This document shows positions 1-6,821 of a DNA stretch of 9,802 bases, piece by piece. Source of the stretch: UBA10646 sp003456175 (GTDB lineage: Bacteria; Bacteroidota; Bacteroidia; Chitinophagales; Chitinophagaceae); NCBI GenBank assembly GCA_031976225.1, contig DALYLQ010000087.1, positions 1-9,802 of the forward strand, written 5' to 3'. The notes under the pieces are model-generated. The model searched no databases and was not told the DNA's origin. It worked only from the letters and a program-made list of their open reading frames with translations. Each line of letters starts with the position of its first letter. Within the stretch, counting starts at the first letter, position 1. The position numbers and the translations under genes were made by a program.

Positions 1-352
1 CCTCAATATCTTTATTGAATTGAATTACAGCACTTTTAGTAGCAAAGCTCTGCACATGGCTTACACCAGGCATTTGTTGCACCGTTGTAACCACTAGCGG
101 ATCATGTAATATGGCAGTTTCTTCTGCTACAATTGATTTTGCCGACTCGTATTGTTGTACACGAATATGACCCCAAAAACCAAATACTTTTTCAGAAACC
201 GTTTTTTGAAAACCATTCACAAATGCCAATGTTATAATCATAGCAGCTACGCTTACAGCGGTGGCAGCAGTAGCCAAACGTGTAATAAAACGTGAGTAAG
301 AGGGCTGTTTTTTCAGTGCAATACGCTTTGCTATAAACCACGATACATCCAT
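1..352 (-). CDS. ABC transporter permease, LolC/LolE/FtsX type (partial, 5' end only)
   Basis: The minus-strand frame opens at an ATG at 352-350 and stays open to the window edge, giving 117 codons with the 3' part missing. The N-terminus reads MDVSWFIAKRIALKK, followed by a serine/arginine stretch and a hydrophobic helix at about residues 26-47 (ending AMIITLAFVNGF). A soluble region after it contains GFWGHIRVQQY and, later, a VQQMPGVSHV segment. This is the usual start of the lipoprotein-releasing LolC/E and FtsX-like permeases: a cytoplasmic tail, TM1, then the MacB-type periplasmic domain. In that family the permease works with an ATPase to move lipoproteins or other envelope substrates from the inner membrane. 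Without the remaining TM helices the substrate cannot be named. It is divergent from the T9SS plug gene. A perfect TAnnTTTG-like box (358-365) lies just upstream, so any 5' leader would be very short. Confidence 0.8.
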   Translation of the reverse strand, partial: MDVSWFIAKRIALKKQPSYSRFITRLATAATAVSVAAMIITLAFVNGFQKTVSEKVFGFWGHIRVQQYESAKSIVAEETAILHDPLVVTTVQQMPGVSHVQSFATKSAVIQFNKDIE

Positions 353-357
353 GGCTT

Positions 358-365
358 CAAAAATA
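358..365 (-). promoter_or_regulatory. Possible Bacteroidota -7 box (TATTTTTG) before the ABC permease gene
   Basis: Read on the minus strand, TATTTTTG matches the Bacteroidota -7 consensus TAnnTTTG. It ends only five bases before the ATG at 352, so a transcript from it would be leaderless or nearly so. No convincing -33 TTTG is present at the usual spacing. A match this AT-rich can occur by chance. Confidence 0.22.
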
Positions 366-434
366 CATAGCTGCGTAATGCAATTTGGTATTTTATTTGC
401 GTAAGCGAACCATACACATACTTAAATTAGTAGC

Positions 435-1715
435 ATGAAAAAATTGTTGCTTGCCCTCATAACTTCGGTAATATACCTTACGGTAAATGCTCAACGCGAA
501 CCCGATGGGGTATACAATGATAATATCAAAACCATACAGCTATTTAGGCAGAATAATCCATTTTCATATCCAATTATTAGCTTAGGCGATGTGGGTAGCA
601 TGGAGTTGCATTTCGATGATTTAGGCGGCCGAGTACGTAATTATTTTTATACCTACGAATTGTGCGATGCCAATTGGCAGCCAGTAATGCTAGGTTTGTT
701 TGATTATATCAAAGGCTTTCAACAATCGCGTATTACACAATACCGGCCAAGCTCAATTGCTACTACCAACTATATTCACTATCAGGCATTATTGCCCGAA
801 CGCAATGCACAACCCAGTAAGGCGGGTAACTATTTGCTGAAAGTGTTTGAAAATGGCGATACTAGTAAGTTGCTATTTACCAAACGATTTTTAGTGGTAG
901 ATCCTATTGTGAATATAGGTGCACAAGTACAACAGCCTTATAATCCTGAAATATTCAGAACACACCAAAAAATTCAGTTAGTAATTTCTAAGTTCAACTT
1001 ACAACTCTTGAATCCTAAAGAGCAATTAAAGGTAGTGGTACTACAAAATTATCGTTGGGATAATCCCATCACTGGTATTCAACCCACTTTTATCCGTAAC
1101 GGAACGTTAGAGTACAATGCCGAACTCGATTTGATTTTTCCTGCTGGCAAAGAGTATCGTTGGGCCGATTTAAGAAGTTTTCGTTTTCAAAGCGAACGAG
1201 TTGCAAGTGTTAATATGCAAGCACAACCTTTTGAAGTGGCTTTAAAACCTGACGGTGAGCGTGCATCGCAGCGCTATTTATTTTTTCAAGATAATAACGG
1301 GTTTAGCCAAACCGCTTCTACCGATTTAATCAATCCTTGGTGGCAAGGCGATTATGCCAATGTGAAATTCACATTTGTGCCATCGGGTAAGCAACCTATT
1401 GCTGGTTACGATGTGTACTTGGCAGGACAGTTTACCAACTACAAATACAATAACGCTACCAAGCTGCAATACAATGCTGCAGAAGGTGTTTATGAAACAA
1501 CACAGCTGCTAAAACAAGGTTACTATACGTACAACTATGTTACTGTACCGAGTGCTAGTGCTGGCAAAATTTTATCGATTCATACCGATGGCAACTATTG
1601 GGAAACTGAAAACGATTATACCATTTTGGTGTATTACCGTGGCCTTGGCGATAGGTACGATGCACTCATTGGTATTACTACAGTTAATAGTAGAAACTCA
1701 AGAGTTGGTTTTTAA
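435..1715 (+). CDS. Type IX secretion system plug protein (DUF5103 family)
   Basis: This 426-residue protein has a clear Sec signal peptide (MKKLLLALITSVIYLTVNA, cleavage likely before Q20). The mature N-terminus has the typical DUF5103 pattern: NIKTIQLFRQ, then SYPIISLGD, LHFDDLGG, YFYTYELCDANWQP, DYIKGFQQSRI, NYIHYQALLPE and AGNYLLKVFENGD, ending near residue 155 with KRFLVVDP. A second beta-rich domain follows at about 156-270. The C-terminal part (about 300-400) contains GYDVYLAGQFTNYKYNN, which resembles an E-set/glycogen-binding-like fold. In Bacteroidota, family members bind the SprA translocon and plug its lateral or periplasmic opening, so this protein is expected in the periplasm as part of T9SS control. 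No other T9SS gene is in the window. Its stop lies 8 bases from the convergent rpe stop. Its signal-peptide region (Y-L-T-V-N) carries one copy of the dispersed 14-mer at 476-489. Confidence 0.88.
   Translation: MKKLLLALITSVIYLTVNAQREPDGVYNDNIKTIQLFRQNNPFSYPIISLGDVGSMELHFDDLGGRVRNYFYTYELCDANWQPVMLGLFDYIKGFQQSRITQYRPSSIATTNYIHYQALLPERNAQPSKAGNYLLKVFENGDTSKLLFTKRFLVVDPIVNIGAQVQQPYNPEIFRTHQKIQLVISKFNLQLLNPKEQLKVVVLQNYRWDNPITGIQPTFIRNGTLEYNAELDLIFPAGKEYRWADLRSFRFQSERVASVNMQAQPFEVALKPDGERASQRYLFFQDNNGFSQTASTDLINPWWQGDYANVKFTFVPSGKQPIAGYDVYLAGQFTNYKYNNATKLQYNAAEGVYETTQLLKQGYYTYNYVTVPSASAGKILSIHTDGNYWETENDYTILVYYRGLGDRYDALIGITTVNSRNSRVGF
476..489 (+). repeat. Dispersed 14-mer, copy 1 (CCTTACGGTAAATG)
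   Basis: This is an exact copy of the main word, inside the signal-peptide codons of the T9SS plug gene, read as Leu-Thr-Val-Asn. The identical 14 bases recur at 3241-3254 (inverted) and 3408-3421. Confidence 0.75.
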
Positions 1716-1723
1716 AAGGCTGC

Positions 1724-2371
1724 TTACAAAGCATGCATATTATCAATTACAAATGTAGGATCAGTGGCATTGAAGATGCTACTTCCTGCAACAAGTACAT
1801 CGCAACCTGCTTGGGTTAGTAAGGGTGCATTTTCAAGTGTAACACCTCCATCAACTTCAATCAAATATGTATATTGATATGTTTGTCGGAGTTGATGTAG
1901 TTGTGCTACTTTTTGTATGCTTTCAGTAATAAATTTTTGTCCGCCAAAGCCAGGGTTCACACTCATTACCAATACTAAATCGGCCAAGTGTAATACTTCT
2001 TGTATGCTATTAACAGGTGTATGCGGGTTAATGGCTACACCAGCCTTGCAGCCTACACTTTTGATTTGTTGTAGGGTTCGGTGCAAGTGGCGACTAGCTT
2101 CTATATGTACGGTAATAACATCGGCACCGGCTTGCTTAAAATCGTTGATATAGCGTTCGGGTTGTTCTATCATTAAGTGTACATCGCATACTTTACTAGT
2201 TGCACTGCGTAATGCTTGCAGCACTGGCATACCAAAGCTAATATTAGGAACAAACATTCCATCCATCACATCAATATGCAGCCATTCGGCAGCACTTTGA
2301 TTCACCAAATCAACAGCACTTTGTAACTGTAAAAAATTGGCAGCTAAAAATGAAGGTGCAACAATTGCCAT
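1724..2371 (-). CDS. rpe: Ribulose-phosphate 3-epimerase
   Basis: A full-length TIM-barrel epimerase of 215 residues (the family is usually about 210-230) that interconverts D-ribulose 5-phosphate and D-xylulose 5-phosphate in the pentose phosphate pathway. Visible signatures in order are APSFLAANF (5-13), LHIDVMDGMFVPN (31-43), DVHLMIE (63-69), GVAINPHTP (111-119), MSVNPGFGGQKF (136-147), EVDGGV (172-177) and LVAGSSIF (193-200). By alignment with known family members, the metal-binding and catalytic residues are H32, D34, H65 and D174, all present. The GFGG loop and GSS turn bind the phosphate. It lies 30 bases downstream of the TPR lipoprotein gene on the same strand and may be co-transcribed with it. 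Its 3' end converges on the T9SS plug gene. Nothing suggests damage or transfer. Confidence 0.97.
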   Translation of the reverse strand: MAIVAPSFLAANFLQLQSAVDLVNQSAAEWLHIDVMDGMFVPNISFGMPVLQALRSATSKVCDVHLMIEQPERYINDFKQAGADVITVHIEASRHLHRTLQQIKSVGCKAGVAINPHTPVNSIQEVLHLADLVLVMSVNPGFGGQKFITESIQKVAQLHQLRQTYQYTYLIEVDGGVTLENAPLLTQAGCDVLVAGSSIFNATDPTFVIDNMHAL

Positions 2372-2401
2372 AATTTGTGTTTTAGAATGGTAGTGTTAAT
2401 A

Positions 2402-3202
2402 TTATCGTAAGCGTTCTATGGCCGCAGTAGCCTCTTTTAATGTTGGGTCTAATTGAAGTGCTTGCTCAAATCTAAGTAATGCACTGTCTTTTTGTTGCAT
2501 CATTTCGTGGCAGCGAGCCATATAATAGTAAGCATCGGCGTAGCGATTGTTAATAGTGGCTGCAAAGCTAAAAACAGCCAATGCTTGTTTATATTGTTGC
2601 TGATCAAAAAAAACTAATCCCTTCTCAATATAAGCTTCCATGTAAGTATAGTTGTTGGCTACACATGCATCGAACTGTTCTAAGGCTTGCTTTGTATCTT
2701 TTGTTCTGGCATAAAAAACACCTGCAATAAAATGGCAGTGGGCATCGTATTCGCGGCCTAGCTTCATTTTAGCTACTTCATTTACCGCAAGGAGGGCTCT
2801 ATTGTTTCTTTGTTCGGCATACAAATTAGCAATTGATAGTAATGCATCGGCACTTGGGTAGATGCGTGCCGCTGCTGTGTAACTTGCGAGTGCTTTAACC
2901 GTATCGCCAGCATGTTCTTCAATTTGTCCCTTGGCATACCATAACCCAAAATTACTACTGTCTTTTGCAATCATTTGTTGCATTAAGGGCAAGGCTTTTT
3001 CAGGTGCACCAATGCTATCGAAAGTCATGGCAAGTTGTAGCAAAAGTCCTGCACTATCAGGATATTGTTTCAGTTGCGCTTGTAGTGCATCAATTACTTT
3101 AGACTGATTTATTTTTTCTTCAATCGTATTGTTATTGCAAGCTATAAGTGCTAGTAACAGCAGCGTACATACATATCTCATTTGGTAAAAGTAAGCTTTC
3201 AT
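2402..3202 (-). CDS. TPR-repeat lipoprotein
   Basis: 266 residues beginning MKAYFYQMRYVCTLLLLALIAC. A hydrophobic stretch ends in a lipobox (LIAC, C22), followed by CNNNTIEE, so the protein is probably a lipoprotein. The rest is helical TPR repeats: about 40-70 (YPDSAGLLLQLAMTFDSIG), 73-105 (LPLMQQMIAKDSSNFGLWYAKG), 106-135 (KALASYTAAARIYPSADALLSI), then further units at about 150-185, 190-220 and 222-255. The last contains ALLRFEQALQLDPTLKEA. TPR arrays are protein-binding scaffolds; the partner cannot be told from sequence. Met8, at 3181, is an alternative start giving a more compact signal (MRYVCTLLLL), and neither start has a strong ribosome binding site. It is divergent from the beta-propeller gene across a 107-base region and upstream of rpe. 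One variant of the dispersed 14-mer lies inside it (2779-2792). Confidence 0.85.
   Translation of the reverse strand: MKAYFYQMRYVCTLLLLALIACNNNTIEEKINQSKVIDALQAQLKQYPDSAGLLLQLAMTFDSIGAPEKALPLMQQMIAKDSSNFGLWYAKGQIEEHAGDTVKALASYTAAARIYPSADALLSIANLYAEQRNNRALLAVNEVAKMKLGREYDAHCHFIAGVFYARTKDTKQALEQFDACVANNYTYMEAYIEKGLVFFDQQQYKQALAVFSFAATINNRYADAYYYMARCHEMMQQKDSALLRFEQALQLDPTLKEATAAIERLR
2779..2792 (-). repeat. Dispersed 14-mer, copy 2 (CCTTGCGGTAAATG)
   Basis: One base differs from the main word (A to G at position 5). It lies in the TPR lipoprotein gene and is read as Leu-Ala-Val-Asn on the coding strand. Confidence 0.6.
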
Positions 3203-3240
3203 ACTGTTGAAAGTAACGTCATACTTACGTAAAAAATTAG

Positions 3241-3254
3241 CATTTACCGTAAGG
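3241..3254 (-). repeat. Dispersed 14-mer, copy 3 (intergenic, exact)
   Basis: The plus strand reads CATTTACCGTAAGG, the exact reverse complement of the copies at 476-489 and 3408-3421. It is intergenic, about 55 bases before the beta-propeller start codon. Confidence 0.75.
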
Positions 3255-3269
3255 TTATTTTGAGGCTAT

Positions 3270-3277
3270 TACATTTG
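3270..3277 (+). promoter_or_regulatory. Likely -7 promoter element (TACATTTG) for the beta-propeller gene
   Basis: TACATTTG matches the Bacteroidota sigma factor -7 consensus TAnnTTTG exactly. Transcription would start near 3283, giving a leader of about 27 bases before the ATG at 3310. A clear -33 TTTG at standard spacing is not visible. The box overlaps the shortened 14-mer copy at 3272-3284. A related ATTTGCGTAAG (395-405) sits 29 bases before the T9SS plug start, against 26 bases here. Confidence 0.4.
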
Positions 3278-3284
3278 CGTAAGG
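3272..3284 (-). repeat. Dispersed word, short copy (CCTTACGCAAATG)
   Basis: A 13-base relative of the 14-mer, lacking one G in the centre. It overlaps the promoter box at 3270-3277. Close relatives are at 395-405 (ATTTGCGTAAG on the plus strand) and 9070-9082 (GCTTACGCAAATG). Confidence 0.5.
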
Positions 3285-3309
3285 TTGTTACCATCAAATT
3301 TTATTGTGT

Positions 3310-4423
3310 ATGAAATTATTTTATTGGTGTGCAGGCATAGTAGCGCTTGCTGCCACTACTACTGCGAGTATCAAACTGCGTAGCCTTACGGCAAATGATG
3401 TTAGGCCCCTTACGGTAAATGATAGTGTGCAGTTTGAAGGCGAAAAACATTTTGCCAATGTGCGTCAGCTAACTTTTGGTGGTGATAATGCAGAAGCTTA
3501 CTGGAGCTACGATGCCAAGTATTTAATTTTTCAAAAAACAAGTATTAAAGAGGGCATACCCTGCGATCAAATTTATATCGGTAAGGTGCCTACAACACCT
3601 ACTGAAAAATTTGAACCGAAGTTGGTAAGTACAGGCAAGGGCCGTACTACTTGTGCTTACTTTTTACGATGGTAAGCATATCATTTATGCGAGCACCCAT
3701 TTAGGTGGCGATGATTGCCCGCCACCGCCCGACAAAGCAAAATTGGGCAACCGCTATATATGGCCGTTGTATAATACGTTCGATATTTTTATGGCTACTA
3801 CTGATGGTAAAATTGTAAAGCAACTTACCACTGCTAAGGGGTACGATGCAGAGGCTACCCTCAGTTATGATGGCAAAAAAATGATTTATTGTAGCGATAA
3901 AGATGGCGACCTTGATTTATATGTGATGGATCTAAAAACAGGTAAAGAAAAAAAAGTAACCAATACCTTGGGTTACGATGGTGGTGCTTGGTTTAGCCAC
4001 GATGGTAAGCAAATCGTATGGCGTGCTAGCCGACCTAAAACACAAGCTGAGATAGATGATTATAAAAAATTATTATCGCAAGGTTTTGTTGCTCCTACCA
4101 ATATGGAAGTGTGGGTGGCTAATGCCGATGGTTCTAATGCTCGTCAAATCACGAACTTTGGTCAGGCGAATTGGGCTCCCAACTTTACGCCTGATGATAA
4201 GCATATTATTTTTTGTAGTAATCACGAGTATAAGCGAGGCTTTCCGTTCAATATGTACCAAGTAGATTTGCAAGGTGGTGGACTCACAAAAATCAGTAGG
4301 GATAAGGGTTTTGATGCCTTCCCAATGTTTAGTCCTGATGGTAAAAAGATTGTATTCTGTAGTAATCGCAATAATGGAGGAACTAGAGATACCAATATTT
4401 TTATTGCCGATTGGGTAGAGTAG
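3310..4423 (+). pseudogene. Secreted TolB-like beta-propeller (PD40 repeat) protein, interrupted by a one-base frameshift
   Basis: Two overlapping frames encode one protein. The first starts at ATG 3310 and ends at TAA 3673-3675; the second continues from about 3662 to TAG at 4423. Dropping one T from the five at 3661-3665 joins them as ...TTCAYF-YDGKHIIYAS..., giving 370 residues. Residues 1-20 form a signal peptide or anchor (MKLFYWCAGIVALAATTTAS). The body consists of TolB/WD40-like blades: VRQLTFGGDNAEAYWSYDAK, YDGKHIIYASTH, ATLSYDGKKMIYCSDKDGDLDLYVMD, GGAWFSHDGKQIVWRAS, NWAPNFTPDDKHIIFCSNHE and MFSPDGKKIVFCSNRNNGG. Such propellers act in the periplasm or outside the cell as binding scaffolds; the ligand is unknown. 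Sequence on both sides of the break is well conserved, so a sequencing indel or very recent mutation is more likely than old decay. A TTG at 3304 is in frame, but ATG 3310 is the better start. Stops are tandem (TAG TAG). Confidence 0.85.
3384..3423 (+). repeat. Tandem pair of the dispersed 14-mer (copies 4 and 5), 24-base period
   Basis: CCTTACGGCAAATGAT (3384-3399) and CCTTACGGTAAATGAT (3408-3423) differ at one base in 16 and start 24 bases apart, in the same reading frame. They encode SLTANDVRPLTVND just after the signal peptide of the beta-propeller protein, a linker with no match to the propeller blades. This suggests insertion or duplication of the word within the gene. Confidence 0.75.
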
Positions 4424-4433
4424 TAGCAGCTGG

Positions 4434-5660
4434 TTAATATTCCATTTGCCGTAAGGCAGGAGCTTTAAACCAAGTGAATATTACCACCGCAATGGTGGCA
4501 CAACCGCCAAACACTACCGATGGCACAACGCCTAGCCAACGAGCCATAACACCACTTTCGAATTGGCCTAGCTCGTTACTGCTATTAATAAACATACTGT
4601 TCACACTCATAACACGCCCACGTTTATCGTCGGGCGTTTTTAGTTGTAAGATGGTGCCACGCACTACTACGCTAATACCATCCATGAGTCCGCTTACCAA
4701 CAATGCCACAAACGATAGCCAGAATACTTTGCTTAATGCAAATATGATGATGCAAATGCCAAATCCTGCGACGGCAAAAAACAATTTCTTTCCTTGTTGT
4801 TGCCGCATAGGAAAAAAAGTGAGTAACACTACACTTGCTCCCGCACCTAAATCGCTAGCAGCATTTAACCAGCCGAAACCGGTTGGGCCCACCAATAAAA
4901 TATCTTTAGCAAAAACAGGCACCATAGCAACAGCGCCACCTAAGAGCACTGCAAATAAATCGAGACTGAGGGCACCCAAAACCTCTTTGGTGCGAAACAC
5001 AAACTGAAGCCCTTCTTTAACGCTATCCCAAGCATTGAGATCTTTGTTTTTCGGCATTGGAGGTTTAGCGGTAAGCTGCGCCAGAAATACAAAGCCCATA
5101 GCCACCATAGTAATAATACAAGTAATCGTACCATGAATACCAATAGCTGCAATGAGTAGCCCGCCCAGTGCATGGCCTGCTACAGAAGCTGTGAGCCAAG
5201 TACCCTGATTCAGGGTAGTAGCACTTTGCAGTAAATGTCGGGGTACAACACTCGCCAGTATAGCATGAAAAGTGGGACCTGTAAATGCTCTAATGATGCC
5301 GGTGCAAAAAATAACGCCATAGATACACCAACTAGTAAGTTGATTACCTAGTTGAGCAAGACTTGTTTCGCTTGAAAGCCACCATAGTGCACAACAACAA
5401 ATAAAATAGCTGATAACACCTGTAATAAGTAAGCTGCGTTTATCTCTGATATCGATAACATGGCCGGCATACAATGCCAACGAAATAGCAGGGATAACTT
5501 CTGATAATCCTATTAAGCCAATGGCAAAAGGGTCTTGTGTGAGTTCATAAATCCACCAGCCTACCAAAGTGCCTAGCATACGCAGCCCCATGATAAAAAG
5601 AAAACGCCCCAACAATAGTTGGCGATATTCTTTTACCCGTAAGGCTTGTATTGCACTCAC
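4434..5660 (-). CDS. Major facilitator superfamily transporter, MFS_3 / EntS-like exporter
   Basis: 408 residues with about 11-12 hydrophobic helices, the usual MFS length. The start is GTG at 5660, since the nearby ATG at 5664 is out of frame and meets a stop at once. Features are RQLLLGRFLFIMGLRMLG (TM1), a loop 2-3 motif GHVIDIRDKR (66-75) corresponding to MFS motif A, GIIRAFTGPTFHAILASVVP (121-140) with RHLLQSATTLNQG, a central cytoplasmic loop (about 198-225), and TPDDKRGRVMSVNSMFINSS (342-361). The last two are typical of the MFS_3 branch, which includes the enterobactin exporter EntS and many putative efflux proteins. The substrate cannot be inferred. Its start is 10 bases after the kinase stop, suggesting an operon with folK and the kinase. 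It converges on the beta-propeller gene. Its final codons (ALRQM) contain a dispersed 14-mer copy, and a related word lies near its start at 5631-5644. Confidence 0.88.
   Translation of the reverse strand: MSAIQALRVKEYRQLLLGRFLFIMGLRMLGTLVGWWIYELTQDPFAIGLIGLSEVIPAISLALYAGHVIDIRDKRSLLITGVISYFICCCALWWLSSETSLAQLGNQLTSWCIYGVIFCTGIIRAFTGPTFHAILASVVPRHLLQSATTLNQGTWLTASVAGHALGGLLIAAIGIHGTITCIITMVAMGFVFLAQLTAKPPMPKNKDLNAWDSVKEGLQFVFRTKEVLGALSLDLFAVLLGGAVAMVPVFAKDILLVGPTGFGWLNAASDLGAGASVVLLTFFPMRQQQGKKLFFAVAGFGICIIIFALSKVFWLSFVALLVSGLMDGISVVVRGTILQLKTPDDKRGRVMSVNSMFINSSNELGQFESGVMARWLGVVPSVVFGGCATIAVVIFTWFKAPALRQMEY
4443..4456 (-). repeat. Dispersed 14-mer, copy 6 (CCTTACGGCAAATG)
   Basis: Identical to the copy at 3384-3397, but on the other strand and in another reading frame. 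Here the MFS gene reads it as Ala-Leu-Arg-Gln-Met rather than Leu-Thr-Ala-Asn. The change of frame is the main reason to think the DNA word, not the peptide, is what is shared. Confidence 0.75.
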
Positions 5661-5670
5661 ATCTGTTGGT

Positions 5671-6303
5671 TTATGGTAAGGTTAAAAAGTGTTGCCCTGG
5701 TTCGTAATCTTTTTCTAACGCATCTAAAATGGTTTGTACGTGTAGTTCATTTTCCAGAAAATCGGCATTACTAGCATCTACAAACAAGGTTTTAATATGG
5801 TGTTGTTTAATATAGCTGGTATAGGTTTCTTGTAGGTTAAAAAGATACTCGTCGGGGATGCTTTGTTCATATGGACGGTTACGTTTTTTGATATTTCGTT
5901 GGAGCTTTTGCACAGGTGCGTGTAGGTATATCAAAATATCAGGAAAAAGCAGTTGGTTGTGAATGATATCGAACAGTTTTTGATACAACCGAAACTCTTC
6001 TGTAGGTAAGTTTACTTTAGCAAACAACAAACACTTAGTGAACAAGTAATCTGAAATGGTAACTTGTTGAAACAAATCTTTCGTTTGCAATACCTCCTTC
6101 AGTTGTTTATAGCGTTCGGCCATAAAGAAAAGTTCTAAAGGAAAAGCGTATTGTTCTGGATGTTCATAGAATTTCGATAGAAATGGATTATCTGCAAATT
6201 CTTCCAAAATCAAACGGCCATTTAAGCGTTCACTTAAAATGGTGGAAAGCGTTGTTTTTCCAGCGCCAATATTCCCTTCTATCGTAATAAAATGATACTT
6301 CAT
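5671..6303 (-). CDS. Deoxynucleoside kinase (dNK/dGK/dCK family)
   Basis: 210 residues, the normal size for the family, which transfers the ATP gamma-phosphate to the 5'-hydroxyl of deoxynucleosides in cytoplasmic salvage. The P-loop is GNIGAGKT (10-17) at the extreme N-terminus. LEEFADNPFL (33-42) carries the glutamate pair that includes the expected catalytic base, and ELFFMAERYKQ (57-67) is the substrate-side helix. ISDYLFTKC (83-91) stands at the position of the family's D/E-R-S motif but with tyrosine after the aspartate. PDILIYLHAP (121-130) precedes the lid, KKRNRPYEQSIP (139-150), with its conserved arginines. Base preference (dA, dG, dC or T) cannot be decided. It sits 38 bases downstream of folK, an arrangement I recall from other Bacteroidota, and 10 bases upstream of the MFS gene. 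Confidence 0.93.
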   Translation of the reverse strand: MKYHFITIEGNIGAGKTTLSTILSERLNGRLILEEFADNPFLSKFYEHPEQYAFPLELFFMAERYKQLKEVLQTKDLFQQVTISDYLFTKCLLFAKVNLPTEEFRLYQKLFDIIHNQLLFPDILIYLHAPVQKLQRNIKKRNRPYEQSIPDEYLFNLQETYTSYIKQHHIKTLFVDASNADFLENELHVQTILDALEKDYEPGQHFLTLP

Positions 6304-6311
6304 AGCCCGCT

Positions 6312-6319
6312 CAAAAATA
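6312..6319 (-). promoter_or_regulatory. Possible -7 box (TATTTTTG) before the deoxynucleoside kinase gene
   Basis: The minus strand reads TATTTTTG, a match to TAnnTTTG, ending eight bases before the kinase ATG. It could give an internal promoter between folK and the kinase. No -33 partner is evident, and the AT-rich context makes chance likely. Confidence 0.2.
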
Positions 6320-6341
6320 TTATTGTTCTAAGGTGTAGCTG

Positions 6342-6821
6342 TTATTTTTTATACACATCGAGTGTGTCGGTACAGTTTTTTAATAAATCAGCTACACTTA
6401 CGTGTAAAAGTGGGTGCACATAGTTAGGAGCAATCTCTGCTAATGGTACCAATACAAAGCGGCGTTCTTGTAATCGAGGATGTGGCACTACCAATGCAGC
6501 ATCTTGAATAACATCGTTATTGAAAAAGAGGATATCAAGGTCGATTGTTCGAGGACCATTTTTCAACAATCTTTTTCTGCCCATTTTTTCTTCGATTAGT
6601 AAGAGTTGTTGTAGGCAATCGTGGGCATTCATGGGTGTTATTACATGCATAACCTGATTTAAAAAGCCTGGTTGGTGGCTTAAACCCCAAGGTGCTGTTT
6701 CATAAATAGCCGATGCTTGTGCTACTTTACCGATCAATTGTGCTATGAAAGTGGCTGCTTGTTGCAGATATTCCTCTCTGTTGCCTAAATTGCCACCCAT
6801 CAATATGTACGCACTGTTCAT
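6342..6821 (-). CDS. folK: 2-amino-4-hydroxy-6-hydroxymethyldihydropteridine pyrophosphokinase (HPPK)
   Basis: With the start at 6821 the protein is 159 residues, the usual HPPK length, and begins MNSAYILMGGNLGNRE, matching the family's N-terminal strand and glycine-rich loop. Further signatures are SAIYETAPWG (37-46 in this numbering), PGFLNQV (51-57), IEEKMGRKR (76-84) and the family signature GPRTIDLDILFF (89-100), whose aspartates D94 and D96 bind the two magnesium ions. VVPHPRLQERRFVLVPLAEI follows. The enzyme transfers pyrophosphate from ATP to 6-hydroxymethyl-dihydropterin in cytoplasmic folate synthesis. The frame extends to an ATG at 6872 (176 residues), but the extra 17 residues are not typical, and that start would leave only 9 bases to the divergent sppA start and no room for promoters. 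It is probably the first gene of a folK-kinase-MFS operon. Confidence 0.95.
   Translation of the reverse strand: MNSAYILMGGNLGNREEYLQQAATFIAQLIGKVAQASAIYETAPWGLSHQPGFLNQVMHVITPMNAHDCLQQLLLIEEKMGRKRLLKNGPRTIDLDILFFNNDVIQDAALVVPHPRLQERRFVLVPLAEIAPNYVHPLLHVSVADLLKNCTDTLDVYKK

Larger units (their letters stand above)
3225..3284. promoter_or_regulatory. Operator-like array in the divergent intergenic region
   Basis: The gap between the TPR lipoprotein and the beta-propeller gene holds three related sites: the palindrome TTACGTAA (3225-3232), CATTTACCGTAAGG (3241-3254) and CATTTGCGTAAGG (3272-3284). Their GTAA cores start at 3229, 3249 and 3279, spaced 20 and 30 bases, close to two and three helical turns, so bound proteins would face the same side. 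The last site overlaps a TAnnTTTG promoter box and the expected start of transcription, which would suit repression. No binding protein is encoded nearby. The operator role is an inference, since the same word also occurs inside genes. Confidence 0.4.

Noticed and set aside
435..1715. T9SS cargo protein with a C-terminal sorting domain
   Set aside because: The C-terminus (IGITTVNSRNSRVGF) is not a typical type A or B sorting domain. The DUF5103 pattern points to the plug component, not cargo.
1713..1726. Shared bidirectional terminator between the convergent T9SS plug gene and rpe
   Set aside because: Only 8 bases separate the stops and no stable hairpin with T runs is visible. The same holds for the junction at 4424-4433.
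1537..1758. 73-residue plus-strand frame across the end of the T9SS plug gene
   Set aside because: It is out of frame within a confident gene and runs over the rpe 3' end. The peptide has no recognisable features.
1917..2153. 78-residue plus-strand frame inside rpe
   Set aside because: It is antisense to rpe, whose motifs are unmistakable. This is a shadow frame.
3304..3309. TTG start codon for the beta-propeller gene
   Set aside because: The ATG at 3310 is two codons downstream and begins a better signal peptide (MKLFYW).
3661..3665. Programmed ribosomal frameshifting at TTTTT
   Set aside because: Joining the frames needs a +1 shift. There is no known +1 slippery context (rare or stop codon at the site), and no stimulatory signal is apparent. 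An indel is simpler.
4474..5007. 177-residue open frame on the plus strand
   Set aside because: It is antisense to the well-supported MFS gene. It is rich in Asn, Thr, Pro and Ala in an unstructured way and resembles no family.
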